Source: Mycobacterium sp. 852002-51163_SCH5372311
GTDB taxonomy: Bacteria; Actinomycetota; Actinomycetes; Mycobacteriales; Mycobacteriaceae
Length of the DNA stretch: 64,000 bases
Direction of reading: 5' to 3'
NCBI RefSeq assembly: GCF_001667115.1
Contig: NZ_LZIJ01000167.1
Location: 1-64,000 of the forward strand
Shown here: positions 1 through 8,394 of the stretch, in pieces
Position numbering within the stretch: position 1 is the stretch's first letter
Layout: the number at the start of each line of letters is the position of its first letter
The notes under the pieces: model-generated
The model's input: only the letters and a program-made list of their open reading frames with translations
What the model was told of the DNA's origin: nothing
Databases searched by the model: none
Made by a program: the position numbers and the translations under genes

Positions 1-241
1 GAACCCCCGCCCCCAGCGACACCGTCGGCATCAATCTTCCCAAACCCGAACGACTCCGGACAGCTTGACAACGCCCGTTTTAGGCGATTCTGCGTCTGCT
101 CGCGCTACCTTCCGCACGCCGTTCCAAGAATCCTCCAAGAATCCTTTTAGGCCGCAGCGACAGCGTTGCGTATCGGCCGCATAGGGACAGCTGCGACGCA
201 TGGTCCCCTACCCGGCCATGTCCGTCGCACCAGGAAGCACC

Positions 242-2176
242 ATGACCGAGATCGTCCACGACCTACCGCCCGTGACCCGTAGCGGCCTCACGGAACTGGC
301 CCCGCTATTAGATGCGTTGGCCGCGGTCGCTGTGCGTGGCGAAGTGCCGGGTCCTGAGCTGCTGGCTCGCGTCGCGCAGGCCCGGTCGAGGCTGTCGATC
401 CTGGCTTCGCCGCCCGCTGATGGGGAGCCGTACTCGCGCTCGATTCTGCGTGTCGACGACGAGGTTGAGATCATGCTCGCGCGCTGGCGTCCTGGACACA
501 GCTGCGCACCGCACGACCACGGAGGTTCGGGCGGCTTCGTCATCCCCGTCGAGGGCTCGTTCATGGAGCGCCGGTTCAGTTGGGACGGCCCGCGACTGGG
601 CGTGGCCGAGAAGGCGATCCGCCCCGAAGGCGCGCCGATTCGCATCACGCCCGACGTCATTCACGACATGACGGCCGGACCGTACGGATTGACGCTGCAC
701 TTCTACAGCCCGCCGGCGGCGGGCATGCGGGTGTTCGACATGGAGCGGGCCGAGGTGCTGGAGCTGGTCGGCAACTACGGGGCATGGATTCCGCAGGGCA
801 ATCACCCACGCGTCCCCTTCGCGCAGGCGACACCCAAAAGCCAACTGATGCCGTTGATTTGGGTAGCGCACACCACCCACTACCGCGGCGGGTCGGCCGA
901 ATTCGCCGTCGCCGCAGTCACCATGGCTCGCGAACTGGCCGCCGCCAATCCCGACGCCGAGGTGGTGGTCTCCGGCCTGCACCACAAGGCGGACTTCGCC
1001 GCCCAGCTGGCCCAGTTCGCCGGCTCGGGGCGACGGCTCAGCGAGCTGCACCTGATCAGCCACGCCGGAATGTACGGCCCGATGTTCGGCTCGACGGACT
1101 GGCCCGAGCAGTTCTCGCCCCACGAGTGGCGAGAAATGGCAATTCCGTTCTCCCCTAACGGGCGTGCATACTTCCACGCCTGCCGCACCGCGCGCTGGTT
1201 CGCGCCGTTCTTTGCCGACGTGTTCGGAGTTCCCACGTTCGGCAACTACAACTACACCACCGTGTCTGCTCGCAAAGACCGGTTTGCGTGGGCGGGTCGC
1301 CATCCGGCGGCCCGCCCGAGTCTTTATATGATCGCCGCGCCAGGGAAGAAATCGCATGGCTGGAGCGGAAGCATCCGCAAGTACTCCGGCTGCGCGGCGG
1401 AGCCATTGATACAGAGCCTCCCGGCCGCATCACAACCGGAACGGTCCTACGACCGAGTGGCCGAACTCTACGACCGCGCCTACGCGGACATCAAGGTCCG
1501 CGAGGCCGAATGGCAATGGATGGCCGAAAGGGTCGGTCAGGCGCGAACCGAACTCGGTCGCGGCCTGCGGGTGCTGGAAATCGGTTGCGGCAACGGCGCT
1601 TTGCTGCGCGAGCTGGACGACCGCGGCGACATCGAATTCGGCATCGGGGTGGACAGCTCGGCCGGAATGCTCGACAAAGCCCGGGAGCGCAGCCGCGACC
1701 ACAGCAGGCTGCGGTTCGTCAAGGTCAACGGGCCGGACCTGGATATTCCCGACGATCACGTCGACGTGGTGATCTCGTTCCTGTCGTTCCGTTATCTGGA
1801 CTGGGATCCTGTGATGGCCGAGATCCGGCGCGTGCTGGCTCCGGCCGGTCGGCTGTGGGTGGTCGACATGGTGCAGCACCCGGTTCGCGCGCGGGAGTTG
1901 GGCGTGCTCGCGCGTTCGTCCGTGGCGCATCTGCGCACGCGACGGGCCCGGCCGCAGTTCGCTAAGGACCTGACCGCGTTGACTACCCACCCCGACTGGC
2001 TGAACATGGTGCAACACAATCCGATTCGCGCCGAGCACGAGTATCAGTGGTATTTCGCCAGCCGCTTCCCCGGAACCCGGCTGGAAACACTGACGGCCAC
2101 CAGGTCTGCGCGGGTGGTGGCATTCGATTCCGGACCATTGGACAAGGGGCACACCGCCCCCCTCACCTATCCGTGA
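242..2176 (+). CDS. Tri-domain protein: cysteine-dioxygenase-like cupin, caspase/CHAT-like domain, SAM methyltransferase
   Basis: Numbered from the ATG at 242. Residues about 45-165 form a cysteine dioxygenase-type cupin: HDH at 91/93, a Glu at 104, His 141, and the LHFYSPP block that in CDO carries the catalytic His/Tyr. Residues about 200-345 alternate predicted strands and helices. One strand ends in SHAG (His 274) and the next in HACRTA (Cys 314), the spacing of a caspase/CHAT His-Cys dyad. Residues about 400-560 are a class I methyltransferase with motif I VLEIGCGNG. The ATG at 242 is preferred over 200 because AGGAAG lies at 232-237. The stop overlaps the next gene. Cupin and methyltransferase calls are firm; the peptidase-like middle domain is inference from motifs. 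Substrate unknown. Confidence 0.8.
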   Translation: MTEIVHDLPPVTRSGLTELAPLLDALAAVAVRGEVPGPELLARVAQARSRLSILASPPADGEPYSRSILRVDDEVEIMLARWRPGHSCAPHDHGGSGGFVIPVEGSFMERRFSWDGPRLGVAEKAIRPEGAPIRITPDVIHDMTAGPYGLTLHFYSPPAAGMRVFDMERAEVLELVGNYGAWIPQGNHPRVPFAQATPKSQLMPLIWVAHTTHYRGGSAEFAVAAVTMARELAAANPDAEVVVSGLHHKADFAAQLAQFAGSGRRLSELHLISHAGMYGPMFGSTDWPEQFSPHEWREMAIPFSPNGRAYFHACRTARWFAPFFADVFGVPTFGNYNYTTVSARKDRFAWAGRHPAARPSLYMIAAPGKKSHGWSGSIRKYSGCAAEPLIQSLPAASQPERSYDRVAELYDRAYADIKVREAEWQWMAERVGQARTELGRGLRVLEIGCGNGALLRELDDRGDIEFGIGVDSSAGMLDKARERSRDHSRLRFVKVNGPDLDIPDDHVDVVISFLSFRYLDWDPVMAEIRRVLAPAGRLWVVDMVQHPVRARELGVLARSSVAHLRTRRARPQFAKDLTALTTHPDWLNMVQHNPIRAEHEYQWYFASRFPGTRLETLTATRSARVVAFDSGPLDKGHTAPLTYP

Positions 2177-2958
2177 CGCCCATGACCACAAATTCATGCT
2201 TGGGGATCGTCGATTGGGGCATCGGCGGCATCGGCTTGGTTCGCGCGCTAGATGAGATGGCGCCTGGGCTGCCAATCGTGTACTGGTCAGATGCGGGGGC
2301 CACACCTTACGGCCGGATGGGGAGCGACGAGCTGGCATCCCGGCTGACCACCGTGGTCACCGCGCTCGCCGAGCGGGGAGCCAACGAGGTGGTGCTGGCG
2401 TGCAACGCGGCCAGCACCGTCGTCGGACGGCTTGCCCCGGCACCGATTCCGGTGCAGGGCATCATCGAGCACGGATTGGCCTCTGTTCCCGACGACATCG
2501 CGGGTCCTATCGGTGTGGTAGGCGGACGTCGCACCATCGCCGGCGGCCACTACCGGCGCGGCCTCGAAAGACGAGGCCATGTCGTCTTGTCTCGGGTGGC
2601 GCAGCCGTTGTCCGCCCACATCGAGTGCGGCCGCACCGGTACACCGCAATTCCGCACAGACTTGGCCAGGATCATCGCGCCGTTACGAGGGGTCGACGCG
2701 CTGGTCCTGGCCTGCACTCACTACCCTGCGGCTAGTCGGTGGTTCAAAGCCGCTCTACCGCAAGCCTTGTTGATCGATCCGGCCGAGCGGCTGGCCGCGG
2801 CAATTGCAGCACGGCATCCATGCACTCAGGCAGGGCAAGGTTCACGCGTGTTTTTGACCACCGGCGATCCCGAGGCCATGCGGGTCGGCGCAGCCCGCGC
2901 CTGGGGTTCCGTCGTGACCGCCACCACCGTTACTCGCGCATCAGGCATGGCGGCCTGA
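2173..2958 (+). CDS. Aspartate/glutamate racemase family protein
   Basis: About 261 residues, the usual size for the family. The two-cysteine racemase signature is present: LACNAAST near the N-terminus and LACTHYP in the second half, the acid/base pair that removes and returns the alpha proton. The N-terminal GIVDWGIGGIGL matches the family start, although the usual GVFDSGVGG Asp/Ser pair is changed. A GTG at 2173 overlaps the upstream TGA (GTGA), suggesting translational coupling with the cupin/methyltransferase protein; the ATG at 2182 is an alternative. Because it is paired with a fusion protein and not with cell-division genes, it may act in a specialised pathway and not as the housekeeping MurI. 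That role is inference. Confidence 0.8.
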   Translation: MTPMTTNSCLGIVDWGIGGIGLVRALDEMAPGLPIVYWSDAGATPYGRMGSDELASRLTTVVTALAERGANEVVLACNAASTVVGRLAPAPIPVQGIIEHGLASVPDDIAGPIGVVGGRRTIAGGHYRRGLERRGHVVLSRVAQPLSAHIECGRTGTPQFRTDLARIIAPLRGVDALVLACTHYPAASRWFKAALPQALLIDPAERLAAAIAARHPCTQAGQGSRVFLTTGDPEAMRVGAARAWGSVVTATTVTRASGMAA

Positions 2959-2964
2959 GAAAGC

Positions 2965-5900
2965 TCAAAGCGCCCAAGCGGCAAGCGGTTCGAACCCAAG
3001 CGCAAGTGCTTTCGCGCGCAACTGCGCCGTGAACTCGTCGTGGCCGGCCTCGTCACCCCGCGCGCGGGCAAGCAACCCGCGGAGGCGCAGTAGGGGCAGT
3101 TCGTTGAGAATGTAGCCGGGATCGGTCGGTACCGCTGCGAACCGGTCGATGGCGGATTGTGCTTCACAGAGGTCGTTTTCGGTGCCGCGGGCGACCAACG
3201 CCTCCACCAAAGCGGTGACGGCCGACCAGCGCCAGGTCATTTCGCCTTTCGCATAGCTGCTTTCCACGACCGTGCGGGCCAGCTCAACCGCCTCGTCCAG
3301 ATGTCCGTCCCTGGCCTTCTGCTTTGCAATTTCGGGCTCGACGATTAATGTACCGAGACCAATGAAGCGCTTCTTGATGGCGGCCTCCCAGACCTGAGCC
3401 AAAAGAACTACACCCTGGTCGTAGTCCGAACCACCGTGATGAATCTGCGTGAAGCCGTAGGTAAGTCGGGCCAGACCGAGAGCAAAGTCGTCACCGCTCT
3501 GCTCGGCGATACGCAGTGCCTTAGCGGTGTCCGCCAAGGCCGCCGCGTCGGCGGCTACGGCGCCGAACGGGATAGCCAAAACGTACTTCCACATGATCGC
3601 AGCAACGTAGCTGGTGGCATCGAGTGGAGCCGATATCGCGATTGCTGCATCGGCATCGGCTTGCCAGTCCGGCTTTCCCCCAAGCATTTTCGTGAAACCG
3701 GAGAGCCCCATCGCCATTCCCAAGGGTGAGCCGAACACGAGATCGCCCTTGGTCGGGTCCCCCGCGGCCAGGTCGATGACTCGCTGCGCCAACCGCAATG
3801 CTGCGTGGATCTCACCGGCCTCCATCTTGGCGTAGATGCCCGCATAGAGCAGGCCCACTGTGAGCGTCGGGTCACCCATCGATTCGACCAGTGCGGTGAA
3901 CTCGTCTACCAGTGCTGCGGCTTCGCGACTGCGACCATCGGCAGCGAGCGCCATGATGAAGCCCGACATGCCGATAGCCATAGACACCTGATCGTCAGCC
4001 AGCCGGCAGAGTTCACGAAGTTCCTCGAACCCGGTGTCAGCGGGACGGACAAGGGCCCAGGCTGTGGTGGCGCACAGCAGAGTTCGGGGCTCGATCTGCA
4101 TCCGTAGCCGACCCGGTTCATCAGCGGGCAGTCGTTCGGCGACCTGGCATGCACGCTGCCAATTGGTGCGGGCCGATGTCAGGTCTCGGTAGCGAGACCA
4201 CGCTCCGGCCCGCATGTGCCACTCGAAGGCGGCCTGCAGATCTCCTGCGGCTTCGAGATGTTCGGCAATCAGAGCGGCATTCTGGTCGACAGACTCGGGA
4301 TCGCGCGCTTCGATGACGGTGGCGACTCGCCGATGCAGTTCGGCCCGTTCGGATTTCAGCTGTGACTCGTAGGCCACCGCGCGGATGAGCGGATGGCGAA
4401 ACGCGTACTCGGCGGGCGGAGTAAACCGCACCTGATCGATGAGTTCGAGTCGCAGCAGCTCCGAAAGAGCGGCCGCCAGCGTGTCGGTATCGCCCAGCAC
4501 GGTGTCCAGCACGTCGGGTGTAAATCGTGCTCCGACAACAGCTCCCGCATAGAGCGCCCGCTTTGCAGTGCTCTCGAGGCGATCGACGCGGGCAGCGATT
4601 GTGGCCTGCAGCGTGCTCGGTAGGCTGATTGTCGCGGTCGGATGCCGACAGACATAGCCGCCACGATCGCCGTCGAGCACACCCCGTCCGGCCAAGTCCC
4701 GGACGATCTCTTCGACGAAAAATGGGTTCCCGACGGCCTGCTCGGCGATTTGCTCGGTCAGCTTCGCCACCGAGGGATCCTCACCCAGCAGCTCACCGAC
4801 GAGTGCGCGGGTCTGTGTGGCATTCAACGGCGCCAGGGCAATCGTCTGGCCACCTGGCGGATGCGACAGCGGGCCACGGTATTCCGGACGATAGGTAATC
4901 AGGACTACTGAGTGGGTTTGCGGGACGACGGTGAGAAATTCGGCCAGCATGGCCTCACTGGCTTCGTCAATCCAGTGCGCATCCTCGACCACATATACCG
5001 CGGGCCTGACGCGGGCCAAGCCCGCCGCGTTCAGCATCGCGGTCAACCGGCGCCGCCGCGCGTCGGGAGTGATGGGAGGCAACGCAATTGCGGAGTCAGC
5101 GATCCCGAGCAGATCATCGAGCAGCAGCAGGTCCTCAGGGTCCGCATCGGGGATGCGCTCGCGAACCGTGGCCCGGGCCGCATCAGCTGCGACATCGCCG
5201 ATACGGAACACCGCTCGCAGCAGACGGGCCACCACATGGAAGGGAACGTCTCGGGTGTGGGATTCGCAGTATGTGCTGAACACCTCGACGCCGCGGCGAG
5301 CGGCGAATGACGTCGCCTCACCGACCGTACGGCTCTTGCCGATGCCCGCCGGTCCGACGACCCCGGCCACACAACCATCGCCATCGATTGACTGATCGAC
5401 GATCCCGCTCAGCGTGTTGAGCTCCCAGGTGCGGCCCACCAGGTTCGGCTCGCGGCGCTTGCGCTGCATGCGCTCGTCGCCGACTGCCACCAACCTGCGC
5501 GCGGGAACCGGCACCTTTGCACCCTTGATATGCAGCAGCTCGGAATCGCCGAGCACCGTGGCATGCTCCACAAGCGTGGCGGTGGATTCACTGATCATCA
5601 CGCCCCCGGGCGGTGCCGCCGATTCCATGCGTTGCGCCATCCCGACCTGCTCGCCGATCGCGGTGTAACCTGCTGCACCCGAAGCGATTTCACCGGCGAT
5701 CACCTGACCGGAATTGAGCCCGATCCGCAATTGCAGCGCGATCCCGTCCGAGCGCTCGAATTCGCCTGCCAGGCTGCGTATTTCGTCCTGTATGCGCAAA
5801 GCGGCCAGACAAGCGCGCAGCGCGTGATCTTCCAAGGCTACCGGCGCGCCGAACACCGCCATGATGCCGTCGCCGGTGAACTTGTCGACCGTGCCGCCGT

Positions 5901-6141
5901 AGCGCTGCACAGCAGCGGCCGACCGGCTGAATACCTCGGCCATGATTTCGCGCAACCGCTCGGCGCCCACCGACACTGCGATATCCATTGAGTGCACCAC
6001 GTCGGCGAACAAAACGGTGACCTGCTTGTACTCCGCCGAACCGGCGCCGCGCCTCAGCGGCGTACCGCACTCGCTGCAGAACTTCGCCGATGCGGCCAAC
6101 GGAGTTCCGCACGACGAACACGACACTTCCGTGGTCGTCAT
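2965..6141 (-). CDS. Zinc-ribbon class III nucleotide cyclase fused to AAA/STAND ATPase
   Basis: About 1058 residues from ATG 6141; a GTG at 6168 would add nine residues. The N-terminus is a zinc ribbon (CSSCG and CSECG). The cyclase homology domain follows at about 40-210. It has the first metal Asp in LFADVVHSMD, DKFTGDGIMAVFG with the Lys and second Asp, and GLNSGQVIAGEI. The usual D..N..AR block reads IGEQVGMAQRME, so the substrate-specifying Asp and transition-state Asn are replaced while the Arg stays. Next is an ATPase with Walker A GPAGIGKS and Walker B-like VYVVEDAHWID. A helical TPR-like C-terminus completes it. No LuxR domain is present. The gene converges on the racemase with six bases between them. 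Cyclase activity is uncertain. Confidence 0.9.
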   Translation of the reverse strand: MTTTEVSCSSCGTPLAASAKFCSECGTPLRRGAGSAEYKQVTVLFADVVHSMDIAVSVGAERLREIMAEVFSRSAAAVQRYGGTVDKFTGDGIMAVFGAPVALEDHALRACLAALRIQDEIRSLAGEFERSDGIALQLRIGLNSGQVIAGEIASGAAGYTAIGEQVGMAQRMESAAPPGGVMISESTATLVEHATVLGDSELLHIKGAKVPVPARRLVAVGDERMQRKRREPNLVGRTWELNTLSGIVDQSIDGDGCVAGVVGPAGIGKSRTVGEATSFAARRGVEVFSTYCESHTRDVPFHVVARLLRAVFRIGDVAADAARATVRERIPDADPEDLLLLDDLLGIADSAIALPPITPDARRRRLTAMLNAAGLARVRPAVYVVEDAHWIDEASEAMLAEFLTVVPQTHSVVLITYRPEYRGPLSHPPGGQTIALAPLNATQTRALVGELLGEDPSVAKLTEQIAEQAVGNPFFVEEIVRDLAGRGVLDGDRGGYVCRHPTATISLPSTLQATIAARVDRLESTAKRALYAGAVVGARFTPDVLDTVLGDTDTLAAALSELLRLELIDQVRFTPPAEYAFRHPLIRAVAYESQLKSERAELHRRVATVIEARDPESVDQNAALIAEHLEAAGDLQAAFEWHMRAGAWSRYRDLTSARTNWQRACQVAERLPADEPGRLRMQIEPRTLLCATTAWALVRPADTGFEELRELCRLADDQVSMAIGMSGFIMALAADGRSREAAALVDEFTALVESMGDPTLTVGLLYAGIYAKMEAGEIHAALRLAQRVIDLAAGDPTKGDLVFGSPLGMAMGLSGFTKMLGGKPDWQADADAAIAISAPLDATSYVAAIMWKYVLAIPFGAVAADAAALADTAKALRIAEQSGDDFALGLARLTYGFTQIHHGGSDYDQGVVLLAQVWEAAIKKRFIGLGTLIVEPEIAKQKARDGHLDEAVELARTVVESSYAKGEMTWRWSAVTALVEALVARGTENDLCEAQSAIDRFAAVPTDPGYILNELPLLRLRGLLARARGDEAGHDEFTAQLRAKALALGFEPLAAWAL

Positions 6142-6194
6142 TCTCCGTATGGTGTCACTAGTCGACACTTTCGGTGGACGGAATCGCCAAGCAG

Positions 6195-6341
6195 CTATTG
6201 GCCCGTCCGCCGGCCAGGCAAGGGCGAACCGACGCGGTGGGCGGTGACGTCGAATCCGAGCCGGCGGTAGCGGTCAAGCGCGAGATCCAGATTCCGGACT
6301 GGGACGATTGGCGATACCGAGGTGAAGTCGATTCCGGGCAC
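6195..6341 (-). pseudogene. VOC/glyoxalase-family N-terminal remnant
   Basis: The minus strand reads VSPIVPVRNLDLALDRYRRLGFDV, a typical first strand and helix of a VOC (glyoxalase/bleomycin-resistance) fold. After LGFDVTAH the family pattern is lost and a stop follows within about 15 residues. Only about one quarter of a domain remains, so it is read as a truncated gene. A GTG at 6341 could start it. It sits between the cyclase and DoxX genes. Confidence 0.5.
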
Positions 6342-6372
6342 ACCACAGTCTGGCAGCCGGCGGCACGACACA

Positions 6373-6780
6373 ATGAAGCCCATGAAGCCCATGACCACAC
6401 CACTAATTGAGCGCGACGCGGGCCAGACCGCCGCTTACCGAATCGCGGCGCTGTTGCTCGGCGTCGGCACCGTCCACTTCCTGGCACCCAAACCCTTCGA
6501 CGACATCATCCCTGTCGAGCTGCCGGGAAGCCCGCGGTTCTACACCTACGCATCGGGTGTGGCCGAGTTGGTCATCGGAGCGCTGCTGCTCCCGCGTCGG
6601 ACCCGCCGGGCCGCCGCGACAGCCGCCGCCGCCCTGTTCATCGGCGTCTTCCCGGGAAACGTCAACATGGTCCGGCTGTGGTGGAACAAGCCATGGCCGA
6701 TGCGCGTCGTTGCGCTCGCCCGGCTGCCGCTACAGATTCCCATGATCACCACGGCGCTGAAGGTCAGACGCAACAGCTGA
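6373..6780 (+). CDS. DoxX-like small membrane protein
   Basis: About 135 residues with four hydrophobic stretches: AAYRIAALLLGVGTVHFL, ASGVAELVIGALLL, AAAALFIGVFPGNVNMV and a weaker one near RVVALARLPLQIPMI. The pattern, with an FLAPKPFDDIIP loop after helix 1 and VFPGNVNM in helix 3, is that of DoxX-like integral membrane proteins. Three in-frame ATGs (6373, 6382, 6391) lie in a short MKPMKPM repeat and none has a strong ribosome site, so the exact start is open. Function is unknown beyond membrane location. Confidence 0.75.
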   Translation: MKPMKPMTTPLIERDAGQTAAYRIAALLLGVGTVHFLAPKPFDDIIPVELPGSPRFYTYASGVAELVIGALLLPRRTRRAAATAAAALFIGVFPGNVNMVRLWWNKPWPMRVVALARLPLQIPMITTALKVRRNS

Positions 6781-6925
6781 CAGCTAGGACATTTGGCGCA
6801 GTGAGCGTCCCCAAATGCCGGACGGCGCGGCGCCTGGTTGTGCAAATAGGGACTTTCGGCCGCAGCTATTGCGCGGCCGGTCTCGGTAGCCTGTTGACTT
6901 GTCAACTGTCGAGAGGGGCTGGGCC

Positions 6926-7360
6926 ATGGCAGCGACCGGCGATGGCGTCACCATCCTGTCCGAACACGAATGCTGGGATCTGCTCAAGAGCATGTCGCTG
7001 GGGAGGCTGGTCACCGCCGCCGACGGCCGGCCGCAGATCTTTCCGGTCAACTTCGCCGTCCAGCGTCGCACCCTGCTGTTCCGCACCGCGGAGGGTACGA
7101 AGTTGATCAGCGTTGCGATCAACAATCAGGTGGTGTTCGAAGTCGACGACCACAACGTTGCCGAGGGCTGGAGCGTCATCGTGGAAGGCACGACACGTTC
7201 ACTTCGTACCGACGAGGAAATCGAGGAAGCCGAGCGTGCTCAGCTGTTGCCGTGGACGGCGCATGCGAAAAAGCACTATGTCCGAATACTTCCGGAGCGC
7301 GTGACCGGTCGGCGGTTCCGGTTCGACGCACCCCGGCAGGACGAGCCAGACCGCGGCTGA
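6926..7360 (+). CDS. Pyridoxamine 5'-phosphate oxidase (PNPOx)-like flavin-binding protein
   Basis: 144 residues. The start LSEHECWDLLKSMSLGRLVTAADGRPQIFPVNFAV and the VVFEVDD strand are the split-barrel pattern of the PNPOx-like family. In mycobacteria these bind FMN, F420 or haem. ATG 6926 is chosen because GAGAGGGG (6911-6918) precedes it; the longer frame from 6899 adds nine residues without a better ribosome site. The protein is too short and too different to be true PdxH. An oxidoreductase or cofactor-binding role is family knowledge; the substrate is unknown. The aldo/keto reductase follows on the same strand after 26 bases. Confidence 0.85.
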   Translation: MAATGDGVTILSEHECWDLLKSMSLGRLVTAADGRPQIFPVNFAVQRRTLLFRTAEGTKLISVAINNQVVFEVDDHNVAEGWSVIVEGTTRSLRTDEEIEEAERAQLLPWTAHAKKHYVRILPERVTGRRFRFDAPRQDEPDRG

Positions 7361-7386
7361 AACGCTCCATCAGTACGGTGGACAAG

Positions 7387-8358
7387 ATGAAATATCTGGA
7401 CTTCGAGGGAATCGGGAAAGTCAGCCGGATCGGGCTGGGTACTTGGCAGTTCGGCTCACGCGAATGGGGTTACGGCGACAGCTACGCCTCGGGACCGGCC
7501 CGCGACATCGTGCAGCGCTCTCTTGCGCTCGGCGTCACCATGTTCGACACCGCCGAGATCTACGGCTTTGGCAAGAGTGAGCGGATCCTTGGCGAGGCGC
7601 TCGGCGACGAGCGCGCCAAGGTCGCCGTGGCAAGCAAGATTTTCCCGGTCGCGCCCTTTCCCGCCGTCATCAAACAGCGCGAGCGCGCCAGCGCCCGACG
7701 CCTGCAACTCGACCGCATCCCGCTGTATCAGATCCACCAATCCAACCCGGTGGTGCCCGATTCGGTGATCATGCCGGGCATGCGTGAGCTACTCGACAGC
7801 GGCAGGATCGGCGCGGCCGGCGTCTCGAACTATTCGCTGGCGCGATGGCAACGCGCCGATGCTGCCCTCGGCCGGCCGGTGATCAGCAACCAGGTACATT
7901 TCTCGCTCGCCCACCCGGATGCGCTCGAGGATATGGTTCCGTTCGCGGAGCGGGAGAACCGCATGGTGATTGCGTACAGCCCGCTGGCGCAAGGACTATT
8001 GGGCGGCAAGTACGGTCTGGACAACCGGCCAGGGGGTGTTCGCGCGGCGAACGCGCTGTTCGGTACCGAGAACCTGCGGCGCGTCGAGCCGCTGCTCCAG
8101 ACGTTGCGCGACGTTGCCGCCGAAGTCGACGCGAAGCCGGCGCAGGTGGCGTTGGCCTGGCTGATCAGCCTGCCGGGTGTGGTGGCCATCCCGGGAGCGT
8201 CCAGCGTCGAACAGCTCGAGTTCAACGTCGCCGCCGCCGACATCGAGCTGAGCGCCGCTTCCCGCGACGCGTTGACCGCGGCGGCACGGGCCTTTCGGCC
8301 AGTGTCGACAGGCCGCTTCCTCACCGACTTGGTCCGCGAAAAGCTCGGGCGCGGTTAG
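7387..8358 (+). CDS. Aldo/keto reductase
   Basis: 323 residues, normal for the NADPH-dependent (beta/alpha)8 AKR family. The catalytic tetrad is visible: Asp 54 and Tyr 59 in FDTAEIYG, Lys 84 in VASKIF, and His 117 in YQIHQSNP. The C-terminal VVAIPGASSVEQLEFNV is the usual cofactor phosphate-binding region. The ATG at 7387 fits the conserved start (KVSRIGLGTWQFG). It probably reduces carbonyl compounds in the cytoplasm; the substrate is not predictable. It likely shares transcription with the PNPOx-like gene and converges on the FHA-ABC exporter gene. Confidence 0.92.
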   Translation: MKYLDFEGIGKVSRIGLGTWQFGSREWGYGDSYASGPARDIVQRSLALGVTMFDTAEIYGFGKSERILGEALGDERAKVAVASKIFPVAPFPAVIKQRERASARRLQLDRIPLYQIHQSNPVVPDSVIMPGMRELLDSGRIGAAGVSNYSLARWQRADAALGRPVISNQVHFSLAHPDALEDMVPFAERENRMVIAYSPLAQGLLGGKYGLDNRPGGVRAANALFGTENLRRVEPLLQTLRDVAAEVDAKPAQVALAWLISLPGVVAIPGASSVEQLEFNVAAADIELSAASRDALTAAARAFRPVSTGRFLTDLVREKLGRG

Positions 8359-8394
8359 CATTTGCCGCGCCAACGCCTACCGGAGGGCGAGGAA

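Noticed and set aside
65..93. TTGACA at 65-70 as a promoter for the first gene
   Set aside because: No convincing -10 element at suitable spacing; a single hexamer is not enough.
308..1357. Long minus-strand frame of 349 codons opposite the cupin fusion gene
   Set aside because: Shadow of high-GC coding DNA; Arg/Gly/His-rich translation with no family pattern, while the plus strand has clear domains.
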